Assembly (NCBI RefSeq): GCF_000236805.1
Contig: NZ_AGFX01000037.1
Coordinates: 1 to 64,000, forward strand
Reading direction: 5' to 3'
DNA: 64,000 nucleotides
DNA from: Paenibacillus peoriae KCTC 3763
GTDB lineage: Bacteria > Bacillota > Bacilli > Paenibacillales > Paenibacillaceae
The translations under genes and the position numbers were made by a program. Positions 31,872-40,835 of the stretch are shown here, piece by piece; the stretch's first letter is position 1; every line of letters begins with the position of its first letter. Below the pieces are notes generated by a model. That model was not told where the DNA came from, ran no database searches, and worked only from the letters and a program-made list of their open reading frames with translations.

Positions 31872-32861
31872 GTGAAGACCCATGTAAATAACCATGTGGA
31901 AGTGCCAGTAGGAACACCAGAGGAAGTACAGGTGAAAGCACCGATTATTGAGATGAACCAGATCTATAAAACCCGGAGAGACCGCCAGATTGGACCGATT
32001 AATCTGACCATTGAGCCGGGATACGTGGTCGCTCTGGCCGGACATAACGGATCAGGAAAAAGCACATTGATTCATTTGCTGACCCAGCTTGTCCACCCGG
32101 ATTCCGGTGAAATTCGCTGGTTCGGCCAAGTGCACCCGAACGGTATACCTGTAGATACGCGGCAATGGATCGGATATGTGCCGGAGCAGCCGGCCCGCGA
32201 GGAAGATCGACTCACGGCGGAAGCCGCGGCTTCTTTTCGAGCGATGTGGTATCCCGGCTGGGATGAAACGCGTTTTCAGCGTATGATGGAACGTTTTCAG
32301 GTTCCACAGCATACCAAATTATCGCGTATGTCCAAGGGAGAGCGTCGCAAGTTTGAGCTGGCTGCTGCCTTGGCGCCTCATCCTCGTTTATTGCTGCTGG
32401 ATGAGCCTTCGTCGGGTCTGGATCCTTTTGCATGGAAGATTATGCTGGAGGAACTGCGGGATTGTATGGAAAACGGCAAAACGACGATCATTATCGCCAC
32501 TCATATCATAGATGAAATCAAGCGCTTGGCAGATTATATCGTCCTGATGCATGAAGGCAGGCTGCTCGGCAAGCTGGAAAAGGATTATCTGCTCGAAAAT
32601 AGCAAGGAAATGTGGTTTGAGGGCACGCCGGAGGAAGCATCAGAGCTTCCGGGGGTTATAGAGACAGAGAGTGAAGGCCGATTGCAACGAATTGTAACGT
32701 TGGAGGCAATAGAAGCCAGCGCCATTTTGGAGCAAGCAGGTATTCGTCCCATCCGTGTGCGGCGTCTGGAGCTGGATGATATTTTAATACATTGGACTGC
32801 GGGGCAATTACCAGGCAATGAAGGGACTTTCGCGCAGAAGAAAGGGGATGAGCATTCATGA
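31872..32861 (+). CDS. ABC transporter ATP-binding protein (YtrB-like)
   Basis: 329 residues. Walker A is GHNGSGKST (about 60), signature SKGERRKFELAAAL (about 155), Walker B LLLLDEPSSGLD (about 175) and H-loop ATHIIDE (about 208). About 35 extra N-terminal residues precede the nucleotide domain and a variable C-terminal domain follows. The GTG at 31872 is 9 bases from AAGGAG and preferred to the GTG at 31863, which abuts that site. It probably pairs with the ABC-2 membrane protein at the front of the operon. Confidence 0.92.
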   Translation: MKTHVNNHVEVPVGTPEEVQVKAPIIEMNQIYKTRRDRQIGPINLTIEPGYVVALAGHNGSGKSTLIHLLTQLVHPDSGEIRWFGQVHPNGIPVDTRQWIGYVPEQPAREEDRLTAEAAASFRAMWYPGWDETRFQRMMERFQVPQHTKLSRMSKGERRKFELAAALAPHPRLLLLDEPSSGLDPFAWKIMLEELRDCMENGKTTIIIATHIIDEIKRLADYIVLMHEGRLLGKLEKDYLLENSKEMWFEGTPEEASELPGVIETESEGRLQRIVTLEAIEASAILEQAGIRPIRVRRLELDDILIHWTAGQLPGNEGTFAQKKGDEHS

Positions 32862-33760
32862 GTATGCTGCAATTGGAAGAAGTCGTGAAGCAGTATGGAA
32901 ATCATACGGCGGTAAATGGAATTTCGTTGAATGTGAACGGCGGCGAAATTTACGGACTACTGGGCGGCAATGGAGCAGGTAAAACGACAACGATGCGGAT
33001 GGTACTCGGCCTGATTTACCCTGACGGGGGAAGCATTCAATATGAAGGAAAGCCGTACAGCAAGGAGCTTCAGCGGACGATGGGCTATTTGCCCGAGGAG
33101 CGCGGGCTGTACCCCAAAGTAAAGGTGAGCGAGCAAATAAACTATTTGGGCAGGCTGCGCGGCATGTCGGCCAAGGAGGCGGACAAGAGCCTGCGCTACT
33201 GGCTGGAGCGTTTTGGCGTACCGGAGTATTATGACAAGCGGATTGAAGAGCTATCCAAAGGGAACCAGCAGAAAATGGGCTTTATTGCAGCGGTCGTGCA
33301 TCGCCCGACACTGCTCATATTGGACGAGGCTTTCAGCGGGCTTGATCCTGTGAATGTCGAGCTGCTGAAGGAGACGGTGAAGGAGCTGCGGGACGCTGGA
33401 ACTGCGATTTTATTTTCGACTCACCGCATGGAGCATGTGGAAGAGCTGTGCCGCCATATTACGATTTTGCATCGTTCCAATACAGTTGTACAGGGAAGTG
33501 TGCAGGAAATCAAGAACCGCTACCCGCGTGAAAAAGTTCGGCTCATTACCACAGGTGAAGTGAACGGACTGGAGCAATTACCGGGTGTGCTTCGTGTGGA
33601 ACCTTTGGATCGCGGCTGGCTGCTGCATATTGAGCAAGCGGATGCGGCAAAGCTGATTTTACAAACGGCTCTGGGGCAAACAGATGTGGAGCATTTTGAG
33701 ATCAAGGAGCCTACGCTGAACGAAATTTTCATACGAGAGGTGGGTGATTCGCATGAATAG
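32858..33760 (+). CDS. natA: ABC transporter ATP-binding protein (NatA-like)
   Basis: 300 residues. Walker A GGNGAGKTT (about 35), signature LSKGNQQKMGF (about 134), Walker B LLILDEAFSGLD (about 152), H-loop FSTHRMEH (about 187) and a C-terminal DUF4162 domain (EKVRLITTGEVNGLEQLPGV...EPTLNEIFIREV). The QQKMGF signature and partner permease match NatA, which exports Na+ in Bacillus, although many relatives handle peptides or drugs. Overlaps the genes on either side by 4 to 8 bases, so translation is coupled. Confidence 0.9.
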   Translation: MSMLQLEEVVKQYGNHTAVNGISLNVNGGEIYGLLGGNGAGKTTTMRMVLGLIYPDGGSIQYEGKPYSKELQRTMGYLPEERGLYPKVKVSEQINYLGRLRGMSAKEADKSLRYWLERFGVPEYYDKRIEELSKGNQQKMGFIAAVVHRPTLLILDEAFSGLDPVNVELLKETVKELRDAGTAILFSTHRMEHVEELCRHITILHRSNTVVQGSVQEIKNRYPREKVRLITTGEVNGLEQLPGVLRVEPLDRGWLLHIEQADAAKLILQTALGQTDVEHFEIKEPTLNEIFIREVGDSHE

Positions 33761-35081
33761 ATTGGGTACGGTGATCGGTTTTACGTTTCGTCAGAAGGCG
33801 AGAACCAAATCTTTTATCATAACGACGCTGGTATTGGCCTTGCTCATTACCCTGGGCATGAACCTGCCGTATTTGATTTCTTTGTTTAAAGGAGAAGGGG
33901 CAGGTGTTGCAGGCGGCTCCGGGAAAACAGCAGCCGAGCAACATCGTCTGGCATTGATTGCTGGCAGCCGAACAGAGATCGCGAATCAACTGGAGAAATT
34001 CACGAAGGAGCAGTCCAATCCGGCAGCGAGTTGGGTACGTTACGACAGTGCACAAGCTCCGGCCATGCAGCAGGCATTGAAAGACGGGAAGCTGCAAGGT
34101 TATGTGGAGCTCAAGGAGCCTGTCGCCAAGGGAGCAACGTTTCCCCAAGTGGAGTACGTATCTGTAGAAAAAGAACCGTCCCCGGCTGTCATTACATTGC
34201 TGCAAACGGGATTACAGGCAGCAAAGGTTCAAGCCATCATTGGCGGCAATGCGTTGACCAGTGATCAAGTTCGTGAAATTAGCACACCTGTAGTCGTGGA
34301 TAGCAGGGAAGTGGACAGTCCGTCTGAGACAGGGGGAGCTGCAGGGACAAAGGATAAAGCGGCCTCTATGATTAACTATGGCTTGGTCTATATACTGATG
34401 ATCTTGTTCTTCACCTCATCGATGATGACGGGCAATATGATTGCTTCAGAGGTGACTTCGGAAAAAAGTTCTCGTATTATGGAGATTCTCATCACAAGCG
34501 TATCGCCGTTGACCCAAATGTTCGGGAAGATTATCGGTATCTTCCTGGTCGGATTGATGCAGATCGCTGTTTTCGCCATCGTTATAAGTGCCAACCTCAT
34601 GCTGCCGCATAACGGTGCCATCCTCAGCTCAGCCGGGCTGGACCTGTCACAGTTGAACACTGCGGTGCTCAACTACGGTTTGATTTTTTACATCCTGGGT
34701 TACTTTCTGTACGCCGTATTGTTCGCGGCTGTCGGCTCCATCGTTAGCCGCACAGAGGAACTGGGACAAGCGATTATGCCGATTACCGTGCTTTCTTTGG
34801 CTGCCTTTTATATCGGTATCTTCAATATAGCCGCACCTGACACGATGTTCGTCAAGGTCGCTGGATACATTCCATTCTTTTCTCCGACCGTCATGCTGCT
34901 GCGCATTGGTTTGGAACGGGCAAGTCTGCTGGAAATATGGCTGTCACTTGCCATTCTGGTCGTCTCCATTCTGTTCTTCGGCTGGCTGGCCGCCAAGATT
35001 TATCGGACGGGCGTCTTAATGTACGGCAAACGTCCTACTTTTAAAGAGCTAAGAAAAGCTATGAAGGCTTATAAAATTTAG
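33753..35081 (+). CDS. natB: ABC-2 permease (NatB-like)
   Basis: 442 residues. One N-terminal membrane helix (residues about 20-42) is followed by an extracytoplasmic domain of about 150 residues. Five or six more helices follow after about 205 (MINYGLVYILMILFFTSSMMTGNMIA, SVSPLTQMFGKIIGIFLVGLMQIAVF). The VTSEKSSRIMEILITSVSP cytoplasmic loop and the terminal TGVLMYGKRPTFKELRK are NatB hallmarks. It pairs with the NatA-like ATPase. The ATG at 33753 follows GAGGTGGG. A terminator closes the operon. Confidence 0.9.
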   Translation: MNRLGTVIGFTFRQKARTKSFIITTLVLALLITLGMNLPYLISLFKGEGAGVAGGSGKTAAEQHRLALIAGSRTEIANQLEKFTKEQSNPAASWVRYDSAQAPAMQQALKDGKLQGYVELKEPVAKGATFPQVEYVSVEKEPSPAVITLLQTGLQAAKVQAIIGGNALTSDQVREISTPVVVDSREVDSPSETGGAAGTKDKAASMINYGLVYILMILFFTSSMMTGNMIASEVTSEKSSRIMEILITSVSPLTQMFGKIIGIFLVGLMQIAVFAIVISANLMLPHNGAILSSAGLDLSQLNTAVLNYGLIFYILGYFLYAVLFAAVGSIVSRTEELGQAIMPITVLSLAAFYIGIFNIAAPDTMFVKVAGYIPFFSPTVMLLRIGLERASLLEIWLSLAILVVSILFFGWLAAKIYRTGVLMYGKRPTFKELRKAMKAYKI

Positions 35082-35174
35082 ACTTTTTTCAGAAGTGTGA
35101 GTAACCATTATAGTTGGGACAAATGTAATTAATAACTGAGATTTTTTGGATATATGTTTGAGACATTATAGCCA

Positions 35175-35214
35175 CCTTGAATCCTCAAAAACATTGATGA
35201 TTCAAGGTTTTTTT
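35175..35214 (+). terminator. Terminator of the natAB-type operon
   Basis: CCTTGAATC pairs with GATTCAAGG and is followed by seven T. Confidence 0.92.
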
Positions 35215-35612
35215 ATTCTATTGGTAGTGACATAATAAATTGATACCGCACTATAAAGGGAACTTACTTAATAAAAAGTATACAATTATAAATGAGATTA
35301 AACGGTGTTTGATTACGGCCAGATCGTTAGATGAAGCTTGCTTGTTGGGAATGTGGGGGCACATTGGTGTAAGAAATCAAGATAAAATAGCCATACTCAG
35401 TTTAACTCTCCAACTTTATCACTATTATCGATACGGTTCATCGTATCCACTCTAAGGTGAAATTTTAAGATACTCCAAAGAGGAGACCATGGGTAAAGGA
35501 AAAGTTTAATCGGCGAACCGTGGCATAGCAAAACCACAATTCGCCGAAAAGTAGTGATTAGAACAAATACAAACTTCCACCTTTAAGCTTTGATATGAAG
35601 TATAAAAAAATA
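35215..35612. other. Gene-poor stretch with one doubtful ORF and a hairpin repeat
   Basis: A 71-codon frame at 35240-35455 (TTG start, no ribosome-binding site, helical product rich in Leu and Tyr) could be a remnant but is not supported as a gene. A perfect-stem hairpin repeat lies at 35511-35546. Confidence 0.5.
35511..35546 (+). repeat. Dispersed hairpin repeat, copy 2
   Basis: CGGCGAA pairs with TTCGCCG, and inside it GTGG pairs with CCAC across a CC/AA mismatch. The core matches bases 1323-1357. It has no T-tract, so it is not an ordinary terminator. Confidence 0.55.
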
Positions 35613-36053
35613 TTAGTCCTGTAATGGTTTTGCTTCTATAATAATAAAGTGAGCAACGCGTTCCTTTATTAACCAGGTTCCGTTTTGGAGTTCATATTCA
35701 TCATCATATCTAACACTATAGTCAGTGATAACTTCTTTGCCATCCTCATCTCTTACCATTTTAAGTTGGGAATATGAAACACCTGTTGCAGTATTGCCAC
35801 CCACTTTCACATTGTGCTGTCCGTTAAGCGAGAAATAACGTTTTACAATAGAAGCGTGACCTGTGAACTCCTCTTCTAATTGTTTTCTTCCTGAAATATC
35901 AGACACCAATTGTTCCCCGAAGTAAACCTTATATCTACCATCAGGTGTAAATAAAAGCACTTGTTCTGAAATTCTTTTTTCATCTCCCAAATTTGAAAAA
36001 GCATCAACTAATTCTCTCAATTCTGATTTTGCTTGCAAAATTTCTAAAGACAT
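35613..36053 (-). CDS. SnoaL-like (NTF2-fold) protein
   Basis: 146 residues. The cone-shaped NTF2 pattern is seen: an N-terminal helix (KSELRELVDAFSNLGDE), strands with LLFTPDGRYKVYFGEQLV, the HASIVKRYFSLNGQHNVKVGGNTATGVSY centre and a final YDDEYELQNGTWLIKERVAHF. Such proteins are polyketide-cyclase/ketosteroid-isomerase relatives of open function. The ATG at 36053 follows GGAGGAAG. It is divergent from the TetR gene and shares the operator-rich gap with it, so it is its likely target. Confidence 0.85.
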   Translation of the reverse strand: MSLEILQAKSELRELVDAFSNLGDEKRISEQVLLFTPDGRYKVYFGEQLVSDISGRKQLEEEFTGHASIVKRYFSLNGQHNVKVGGNTATGVSYSQLKMVRDEDGKEVITDYSVRYDDEYELQNGTWLIKERVAHFIIIEAKPLQD

Positions 36054-36144
36054 ATATGTCTTCCTCCTCGTTAGTAAATACTTGCTCTTTTGAGCTATTT
36101 TTTCTTGGATTCTGTACAACTCGGTTCAAAAATAAATTATTTTC

Positions 36145-36264
36145 ATGAGTGGGTACACACTCATATACATCTAGAGTTCACTCTAGTATCTAAGACGGCG
36201 CGTAATTGCATTAAGATTGTTTATCACTCCTTTCACAACAATTTGAGTGAGCACACACTCAAAT
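36145..36264. promoter_or_regulatory. Two TetR-type operators upstream of the SnoaL gene
   Basis: ATGAGTG-N6-CACTCAT at 36145-36164 and ATTTGAGTG-N6-CACTCAAAT at 36241-36264 share the same core. A shorter palindrome CTAGAGT-TC-ACTCTAG lies between them at 36171-36186. Confidence 0.75.
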
Positions 36265-36305
36265 AAACAAGAGATTCATCATTTAATGAACAATATAACA
36301 AAACT

Positions 36306-36334
36306 TGACTTTGGGTGAGTGCACACTCATAATA
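36306..36334 (+). promoter_or_regulatory. tetR promoter with operator in the spacer
   Basis: TTGACT (36306) and CATAAT (36329) are 17 bases apart. The spacer holds TGAGTG-CA-CACTCA (36317-36330), a compressed version of the two operators upstream, so the regulator should repress itself. Confidence 0.75.
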
Positions 36335-36383
36335 GGAGCATAAACGACTTTCAATGACTTGTCAATAGAGCGGGGGATAAACT

Positions 36384-36965
36384 TTGGATTTAAAAGACAA
36401 AATAGTTGAAGCTACCGAACGTGTATTATTAATGAACGGACTTGCTAAGACCACAACCAAGGAAATTGCTCGAGCAGCCGGTTGCTCCGAAGGATCGTTG
36501 TATAATCACTTTAGAAATAAGGAAGATATATTTCTACATGTTTTACAAGGGAAATTGAAAAATTTAATGAACGCTTTAACATTGTTGCAAAGCCTGGCTG
36601 GTAAAGAAACGGTGCGGAGAAATCTTGAACAAGTTGCCCTAGCTGCCTTGGAGGACTATCATACTTCGATGCCTATAATTTGTTCTATTTTCTCGGAACC
36701 ATCAATATTGCTTCGTCATCGAGAAAGTTTTACTCTACGAAATGAAAGTCCGTATATGGCAAATGAGGTGGTGGAAGCTTATTTATTGAAAGAAAGAGAA
36801 ATGGGAAGAATTAGCGAGAAATTACATCCAAGGACTGTAGCGGATTTATTGCTGGGAGGCTGTTTTCAACGTTCGTTTCAACTGAATTTTTTAGGTGAAG
36901 AGGAGTCACAAGAAAAGCGGGTTGAGTTTGTGAATCTTATTTTGGATACGTTTTTCGTAAGGTGA
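36384..36965 (+). CDS. TetR-family transcriptional regulator
   Basis: 193 residues. The helix-turn-helix (IVEATERVLLMNGLAKTTTKEIARAAGCSEGSLYNHFRNKEDIF, about 6-50) is standard; the C-terminal ligand domain is helical. The start is TTG at 36384 after GGGGG. The promoter spacer contains an operator half-match, and two full operators lie towards the divergent SnoaL gene, so it is probably an autorepressor controlling both. The inducer is unknown. Confidence 0.92.
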   Translation: MDLKDKIVEATERVLLMNGLAKTTTKEIARAAGCSEGSLYNHFRNKEDIFLHVLQGKLKNLMNALTLLQSLAGKETVRRNLEQVALAALEDYHTSMPIICSIFSEPSILLRHRESFTLRNESPYMANEVVEAYLLKEREMGRISEKLHPRTVADLLLGGCFQRSFQLNFLGEEESQEKRVEFVNLILDTFFVR

Positions 36966-37150
36966 TATCAAAGGGAAAACTTAATCTACACTGCAATCAC
37001 TAACAAAAGGGTTACAATCAATCTCATTCATAATTAGGATGGGTCAAATAAAAGCTCTGCTATTGGCTCAGACATTACTGTATCACTCAAAATAACAACC
37101 TTGATCTCGATTCCCCTCGGTGAAGGGGATCGAGGTTAGAATGTTTTCAG
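36966..37150. terminator. Intergenic region with a strong hairpin
   Basis: CTCGATTCCCCT pairs with AGGGGATCGAG at 37106-37134, followed by a modest T-containing run. It could terminate the tetR transcript. Nothing else is seen. Confidence 0.5.
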
Positions 37151-37378
37151 AGCATTGATTGCAGTTGGCGAACCTATTCGGAGCACAGATATAAAAAACT
37201 TAAAGAGAAATATGAGTGGCCGTATCTACAAATAAATCAAGTTGTGGAAAAGCAAGTTTCTGATCTGGTAACGTCCGAGATTAAGATTACAATTGAACAG
37301 ATAGCGGCTACCGTTGATATCTCGGAGACTATAGCCTCTTATTACCTGTTTGACAATGGATTGTTGCCTTACTTGTAA
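37151..37378 (+). pseudogene. C-terminal remnant of an unrecognised protein
   Basis: An open frame without a start signal runs about 75 codons to TAA 37378. It begins SIDCSWRTYSEHRYKK, continues KYEWPYLQINQVVEKQ and ITIEQIAATVDIS, and ends YLFDNGLLPYL. The tail contains a helix-turn-helix-like stretch (TIEQIAATVDISETIAS). Composition is protein-like rather than random. A transposon accessory protein of the TniQ/TnsD kind is one thought, but I cannot support it. The upstream part appears deleted. Confidence 0.35.
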
Positions 37379-37743
37379 GGCGACGGTAAAATATAGGCCT
37401 GTTATGGCCGGGCAGCATCAGAATTTTCACACCATACCATCCTTTAGATAATGTAGTGGCAAGCTAGTCCTGCTTCCATATTGTATGCTTGTCTTCTGGG
37501 GGGATGCCAGCATTTGCGAAGTCTCCAGCCGGAATTGTATGTTGAACAACGGTTATTCATACGTCACACATCCCCTCCCAAGTTCTTTATCCTCCTTATG
37601 CATCGAACTTTCCCTTTTAATTTAAACAGTCCTTTAGGTATACACCTCCACCAATAACGAATCCCCTACATACGATAAGAGCATCACGGACAACAATGCT
37701 GTTATTCCTTATACAGCAAACCAAGGTAGGGGGTGAAACGCTT
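37379..37743. other. Upstream region of the cyclase gene, nothing specific
   Basis: 365 bases with no supported ORF, repeat or RNA. ACGATAAG near 37674 is a possible -10-like element for the cyclase. Confidence 0.4.
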
Positions 37744-39621
37744 ATGGAATTGCTGGAGAAAGTACAAGCCGAGATCAACCGTTATATGACCCGGATTCAG
37801 TCGGAACAGCAGGAAGATGGGTCATGGAGATATGATTTTGAAACAGGGCCGATGACGGATGCCAGTATGATGATCCTCATCAGCTCCCTGTATCCCGAAG
37901 AACAAGAACTCCTTTCGCAGCTGGCCCAGCGCTTGGTGCATAAACAGGCGGATGGAGGCGAATGGAAACAGTACGACGACGATGATGGCCACCTATCCTC
38001 CACAATAGAGGGGTATACCGCGCTGTTGCTATCCGGTTATCTGGAGCGGGATGCACCGCTGATGAAACGGGCCAAGGATTATATTCTCCGCAACGGCGGA
38101 GTCGAGAAGGCACATGTCTCCACTAAGTTTATGCTGGCCTTGAACGACCTGTATCCGTGGCCTTCGTATTATCCGATGCCTCTATTTTTGATCCATCTCC
38201 CCAAATGGATTCCATTTAGCTTTTACCGCTGGAGCTCGTACGTCAGGACTCATTTCGCCCCGATTCTCATTCTGGGGCACCTCAAATTCACTCTACCGCA
38301 TCCTTCTGGTGCAGACATCTCCCATCTCTACACGACGCCGAAGTACAATAAGCTGCATCATCAGAGCCACGGCCGCAGACGGTCCGCGAAAAAACAAAAC
38401 CGGAACCCTTCCGGTTTGCAAGGAAAAAGGTCAAACCATTCTATCCAAAAGGCCGAGAGCTTTATACTGGAGCATATTGAAGGGGACGGGACGCTGTACA
38501 GCTATGCAAGTGCTACTTTTTTTATGATCTATGCGCTGCTGGCGATCGGCTATCAGCCGGACTCGCCTGTGATCTCCCATGCGATGAAGGGGCTGCTCTC
38601 TTTTGTAACGAAGACGGATGAGGGGGTACATATTCAGAACTCTCCTTCCACCGTATGGGATACGGCGCTTGCTTCCTACACGCTGCAGGAGGCCGGGCTT
38701 TCAGCAGGGGATGATACCGTGCAGCGGGCAGCAGCGTATTTGCTGTCGCTTCAGCATACAGAGAAGAAAGAGCAGGCAGGAGGCTCTCTGCTGCACATGA
38801 CAGGCGGCTGGGGATTCTCCGAAAGCAACAAGGCGAACCCCGATGTGGATGATACGCAGGCGGTGCTGCGGGCGCTGACGCGGTACACGTCTTATCACGC
38901 AGACAGTCTTGAGTCATGGAGAAAAGGAGTACAGTACTTATTCCGCAGGCAAAATGATGACGGTGGCTGGGCCGCTTTTGAGCGGAACAGCACTTCCTTC
39001 ATGACTCGTCTGTTTGCAGTAGAGAACTTCGAAGATACGGCGTTTGATCCTTCAGCGGCGGATGTGACGGGGAGGACTTTGGAGTTTCTGGGGAGTCATG
39101 TGAAGCTGACAACGAATCATCCGCGGGTACAGGCGGGAGTGCGCTGGCTGCTGAAGCGGCAGCAGCGGGATGGATCCTGGTATGGCCGCTGGGGAGTATC
39201 GTATCTGTATGGAACATGGGCTGCCGTAACAGGACTAAGAGCGGTAGGTTTATCAGCGGAGCATCCCGCAATTCAACAAGCAGCAGACTGGCTACTCCGC
39301 ATGAGACAGCCGGATGGTGGCTGGGGGGAGTCCTGCAAGAGTGATGTAAAGAAAACCTACATTGCAGCTCCTTACTCCACGGTCGTTCACACTGCATGGG
39401 CGCTGGATCTGCTGATTGCGGTTCATGATACACCTGTGAAGGAAATCAAAGAAGCCACCTCCCTACTGATCGACTGGAATCGAGAGGAAGGTAGCAAGCG
39501 GGTAACATATCCGACCGGAGCAGGTCTCCCGGGGCATTTCTATATCCAGTATCACAGTTATCCGCAGATCTGGCCCCTGCTCACGCTCAGTCACTATGAA
39601 CAGAAGTATAAAGGCTGCTAA
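37744..39621 (+). CDS. Squalene-hopene / tetraprenyl-curcumene cyclase
   Basis: 625 residues, class II terpene cyclase. The catalytic DxDD is DVDD in NPDVDDTQAVLRAL (about 365). QW repeats are clear (QEDGSW near 25, QNDDGGW near 408, QQRDGSW near 475, QPDGGWGE near 525). It cyclises squalene or C35 terpenes at the membrane to hopanoids or sporulene-like lipids; sequence alone does not decide between them. A polar insert (about 205-240, RRRSAKKQNRNP) is a lineage-specific loop. The ATG at 37744 follows AGGGGGTG. It is a single gene without other terpene genes nearby. Confidence 0.93.
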   Translation: MELLEKVQAEINRYMTRIQSEQQEDGSWRYDFETGPMTDASMMILISSLYPEEQELLSQLAQRLVHKQADGGEWKQYDDDDGHLSSTIEGYTALLLSGYLERDAPLMKRAKDYILRNGGVEKAHVSTKFMLALNDLYPWPSYYPMPLFLIHLPKWIPFSFYRWSSYVRTHFAPILILGHLKFTLPHPSGADISHLYTTPKYNKLHHQSHGRRRSAKKQNRNPSGLQGKRSNHSIQKAESFILEHIEGDGTLYSYASATFFMIYALLAIGYQPDSPVISHAMKGLLSFVTKTDEGVHIQNSPSTVWDTALASYTLQEAGLSAGDDTVQRAAAYLLSLQHTEKKEQAGGSLLHMTGGWGFSESNKANPDVDDTQAVLRALTRYTSYHADSLESWRKGVQYLFRRQNDDGGWAAFERNSTSFMTRLFAVENFEDTAFDPSAADVTGRTLEFLGSHVKLTTNHPRVQAGVRWLLKRQQRDGSWYGRWGVSYLYGTWAAVTGLRAVGLSAEHPAIQQAADWLLRMRQPDGGWGESCKSDVKKTYIAAPYSTVVHTAWALDLLIAVHDTPVKEIKEATSLLIDWNREEGSKRVTYPTGAGLPGHFYIQYHSYPQIWPLLTLSHYEQKYKGC

Positions 39622-39779
39622 AATGCCACATTTTCCTGGATTACCGGTATACACCCTGTACTTTCTATTCGATCCGCATATGCTATACTAACTCCTCTTC
39701 AAGCCGATAAAAAGTAGTTTTTAACCTATACCTCCGGCTACAAACGAGAATGGAGCATATGTGAAAGGAGACAACAAGC

Positions 39780-40061
39780 ATGTCCCAACTTGATCCCCGT
39801 TTAATGGGAACATTCCGCCGTAGAATGATGGACCCACGATGTTTCCACAAGGTGTGCGGCATTTTATGTGCCCAGAAATATGAGGATTTAAAATGCCACC
39901 ATGGCTGCTGCAGTATGATTGATCGACTCTCCGAATGTATGGGTGTACCGGTGTCACCAGTTGAAAGAGAAAATGCGGCACAATGGCTGATGGGCTGCGG
40001 CGTAGATCCCCAGAACCCTTACCACCGCAGACGGATGTGGAATATGGTGTGGGGTAGTTAG
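39780..40061 (+). CDS. Cysteine-rich hypothetical protein, 93 aa
   Basis: Starts at ATG 39780 behind AAAGGAG. It has eight Cys in 93 residues (CFHKVCGILC, CHHGCC, SECMG, GCGVD), with His near them, plus a basic Met-rich start and end. It could bind metal or form disulfides. No signal peptide is present and no family is recognised. A terminator follows, so it is a single-gene unit. Confidence 0.65.
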   Translation: MSQLDPRLMGTFRRRMMDPRCFHKVCGILCAQKYEDLKCHHGCCSMIDRLSECMGVPVSPVERENAAQWLMGCGVDPQNPYHRRRMWNMVWGS

Positions 40062-40082
40062 AAGAAATAGGTTAAGGCGAAA

Positions 40083-40110
40083 GGCTGCTCATTCGAGCAG
40101 CTTTTCCTTT
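40083..40110 (+). terminator. Terminator of the Cys-rich gene
   Basis: GCTGCTC and GAGCAGC with a four-base loop, followed by TTTTCCTTTTG. Confidence 0.85.
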
Positions 40111-40220
40111 TGTTACATTTAAGAAAGTACACACCAAATACGCGGTATGTAAGTCACCGACACCGTTATCTTTAAAGCCAATTATTAAGTACATAATGTC
40201 CCTGAAATGCGATTTAAGGC

Positions 40221-40266
40221 TTGACGGGAATCTATTTCCACACTATAATTCAATTAATCAATTGAA
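40221..40266 (+). promoter_or_regulatory. Promoter and ArsR-type operator, copy 1 (thioredoxin)
   Basis: TTGACG (40221), 17 bases, TATAAT (40244), then an overlapping palindrome TTCAATT-AATC-AATTGAA (40249-40266). The same architecture recurs at 42040-42085 and 45364-45409. Confidence 0.85.
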
Positions 40267-40299
40267 TAAATGATAATTTAAATAAGGGGGATTTTATTT

Positions 40300-40617
40300 A
40301 TGGGAGCCATAGCTTTAACAAAAGAAACATTCAACGCCAATATTAAATCCGGAGTAACGTTAGTTGATTTTTGGGCACCATGGTGTGGACCATGCCAAAT
40401 TCAACTTCCAATCGTAAATGAACTAGCTGATGAGTTAGCGGGGCAGGCGACACTTGCCACAGTTAATGTTGATGAAGAGACGGAAGTAGCCTCACAGTAT
40501 GGTATTAGAAGTATTCCAACACTTTTATTATTTAAAGATGGGAAGTTGTCTGAAACGATGGTGGGAATTACTCATAAACAAGATCTCAGAGAAAAAATCT
40601 TGGGGTTGGCTGACTAA
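40300..40617 (+). CDS. Thioredoxin
   Basis: 105 residues with the active site FWAPWCGPC (Cys at about 29 and 32), the cis-proline IPTLLLF (about 72) and the usual VDEETEVASQYGIRS block. A stand-alone cytoplasmic disulfide reductase. Its promoter carries the ArsR-type operator shared by this cluster, so it is probably a regulated second thioredoxin rather than the housekeeping one. It has its own terminator. Confidence 0.93.
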   Translation: MGAIALTKETFNANIKSGVTLVDFWAPWCGPCQIQLPIVNELADELAGQATLATVNVDEETEVASQYGIRSIPTLLLFKDGKLSETMVGITHKQDLREKILGLAD

Positions 40618-40646
40618 TAGTGGTGTCTAAATAATGGCGAATAAAG

Positions 40647-40678
40647 CGACGGTTTTGAATTATCAGAACCGTCGTTTT
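40647..40678 (+). terminator. Terminator of the thioredoxin gene
   Basis: CGACGGTT pairs with AACCGTCG around a 12-base loop and is followed by TTTT. Confidence 0.85.
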
Positions 40679-40835
40679 CCTACAAAAAAAGTGAAGATGA
40701 CCAAGTCCCCCAAGAAAAAATGATGAATTTAGCATTTCGCAATTGGAAATAATGACAGTATAAATGTAGAAAGGAAGCCATATTCCTTGAAAACGTTGAT
40801 CAGTTAAATATATAAATAAAGAGGGGTTTAACAAC

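Noticed and set aside
35240-35455. 71-codon frame after the natAB-type operon
   Set aside because: It has a TTG start without a Shine-Dalgarno site, follows a terminator and resembles no family; mentioned only as a doubtful frame.
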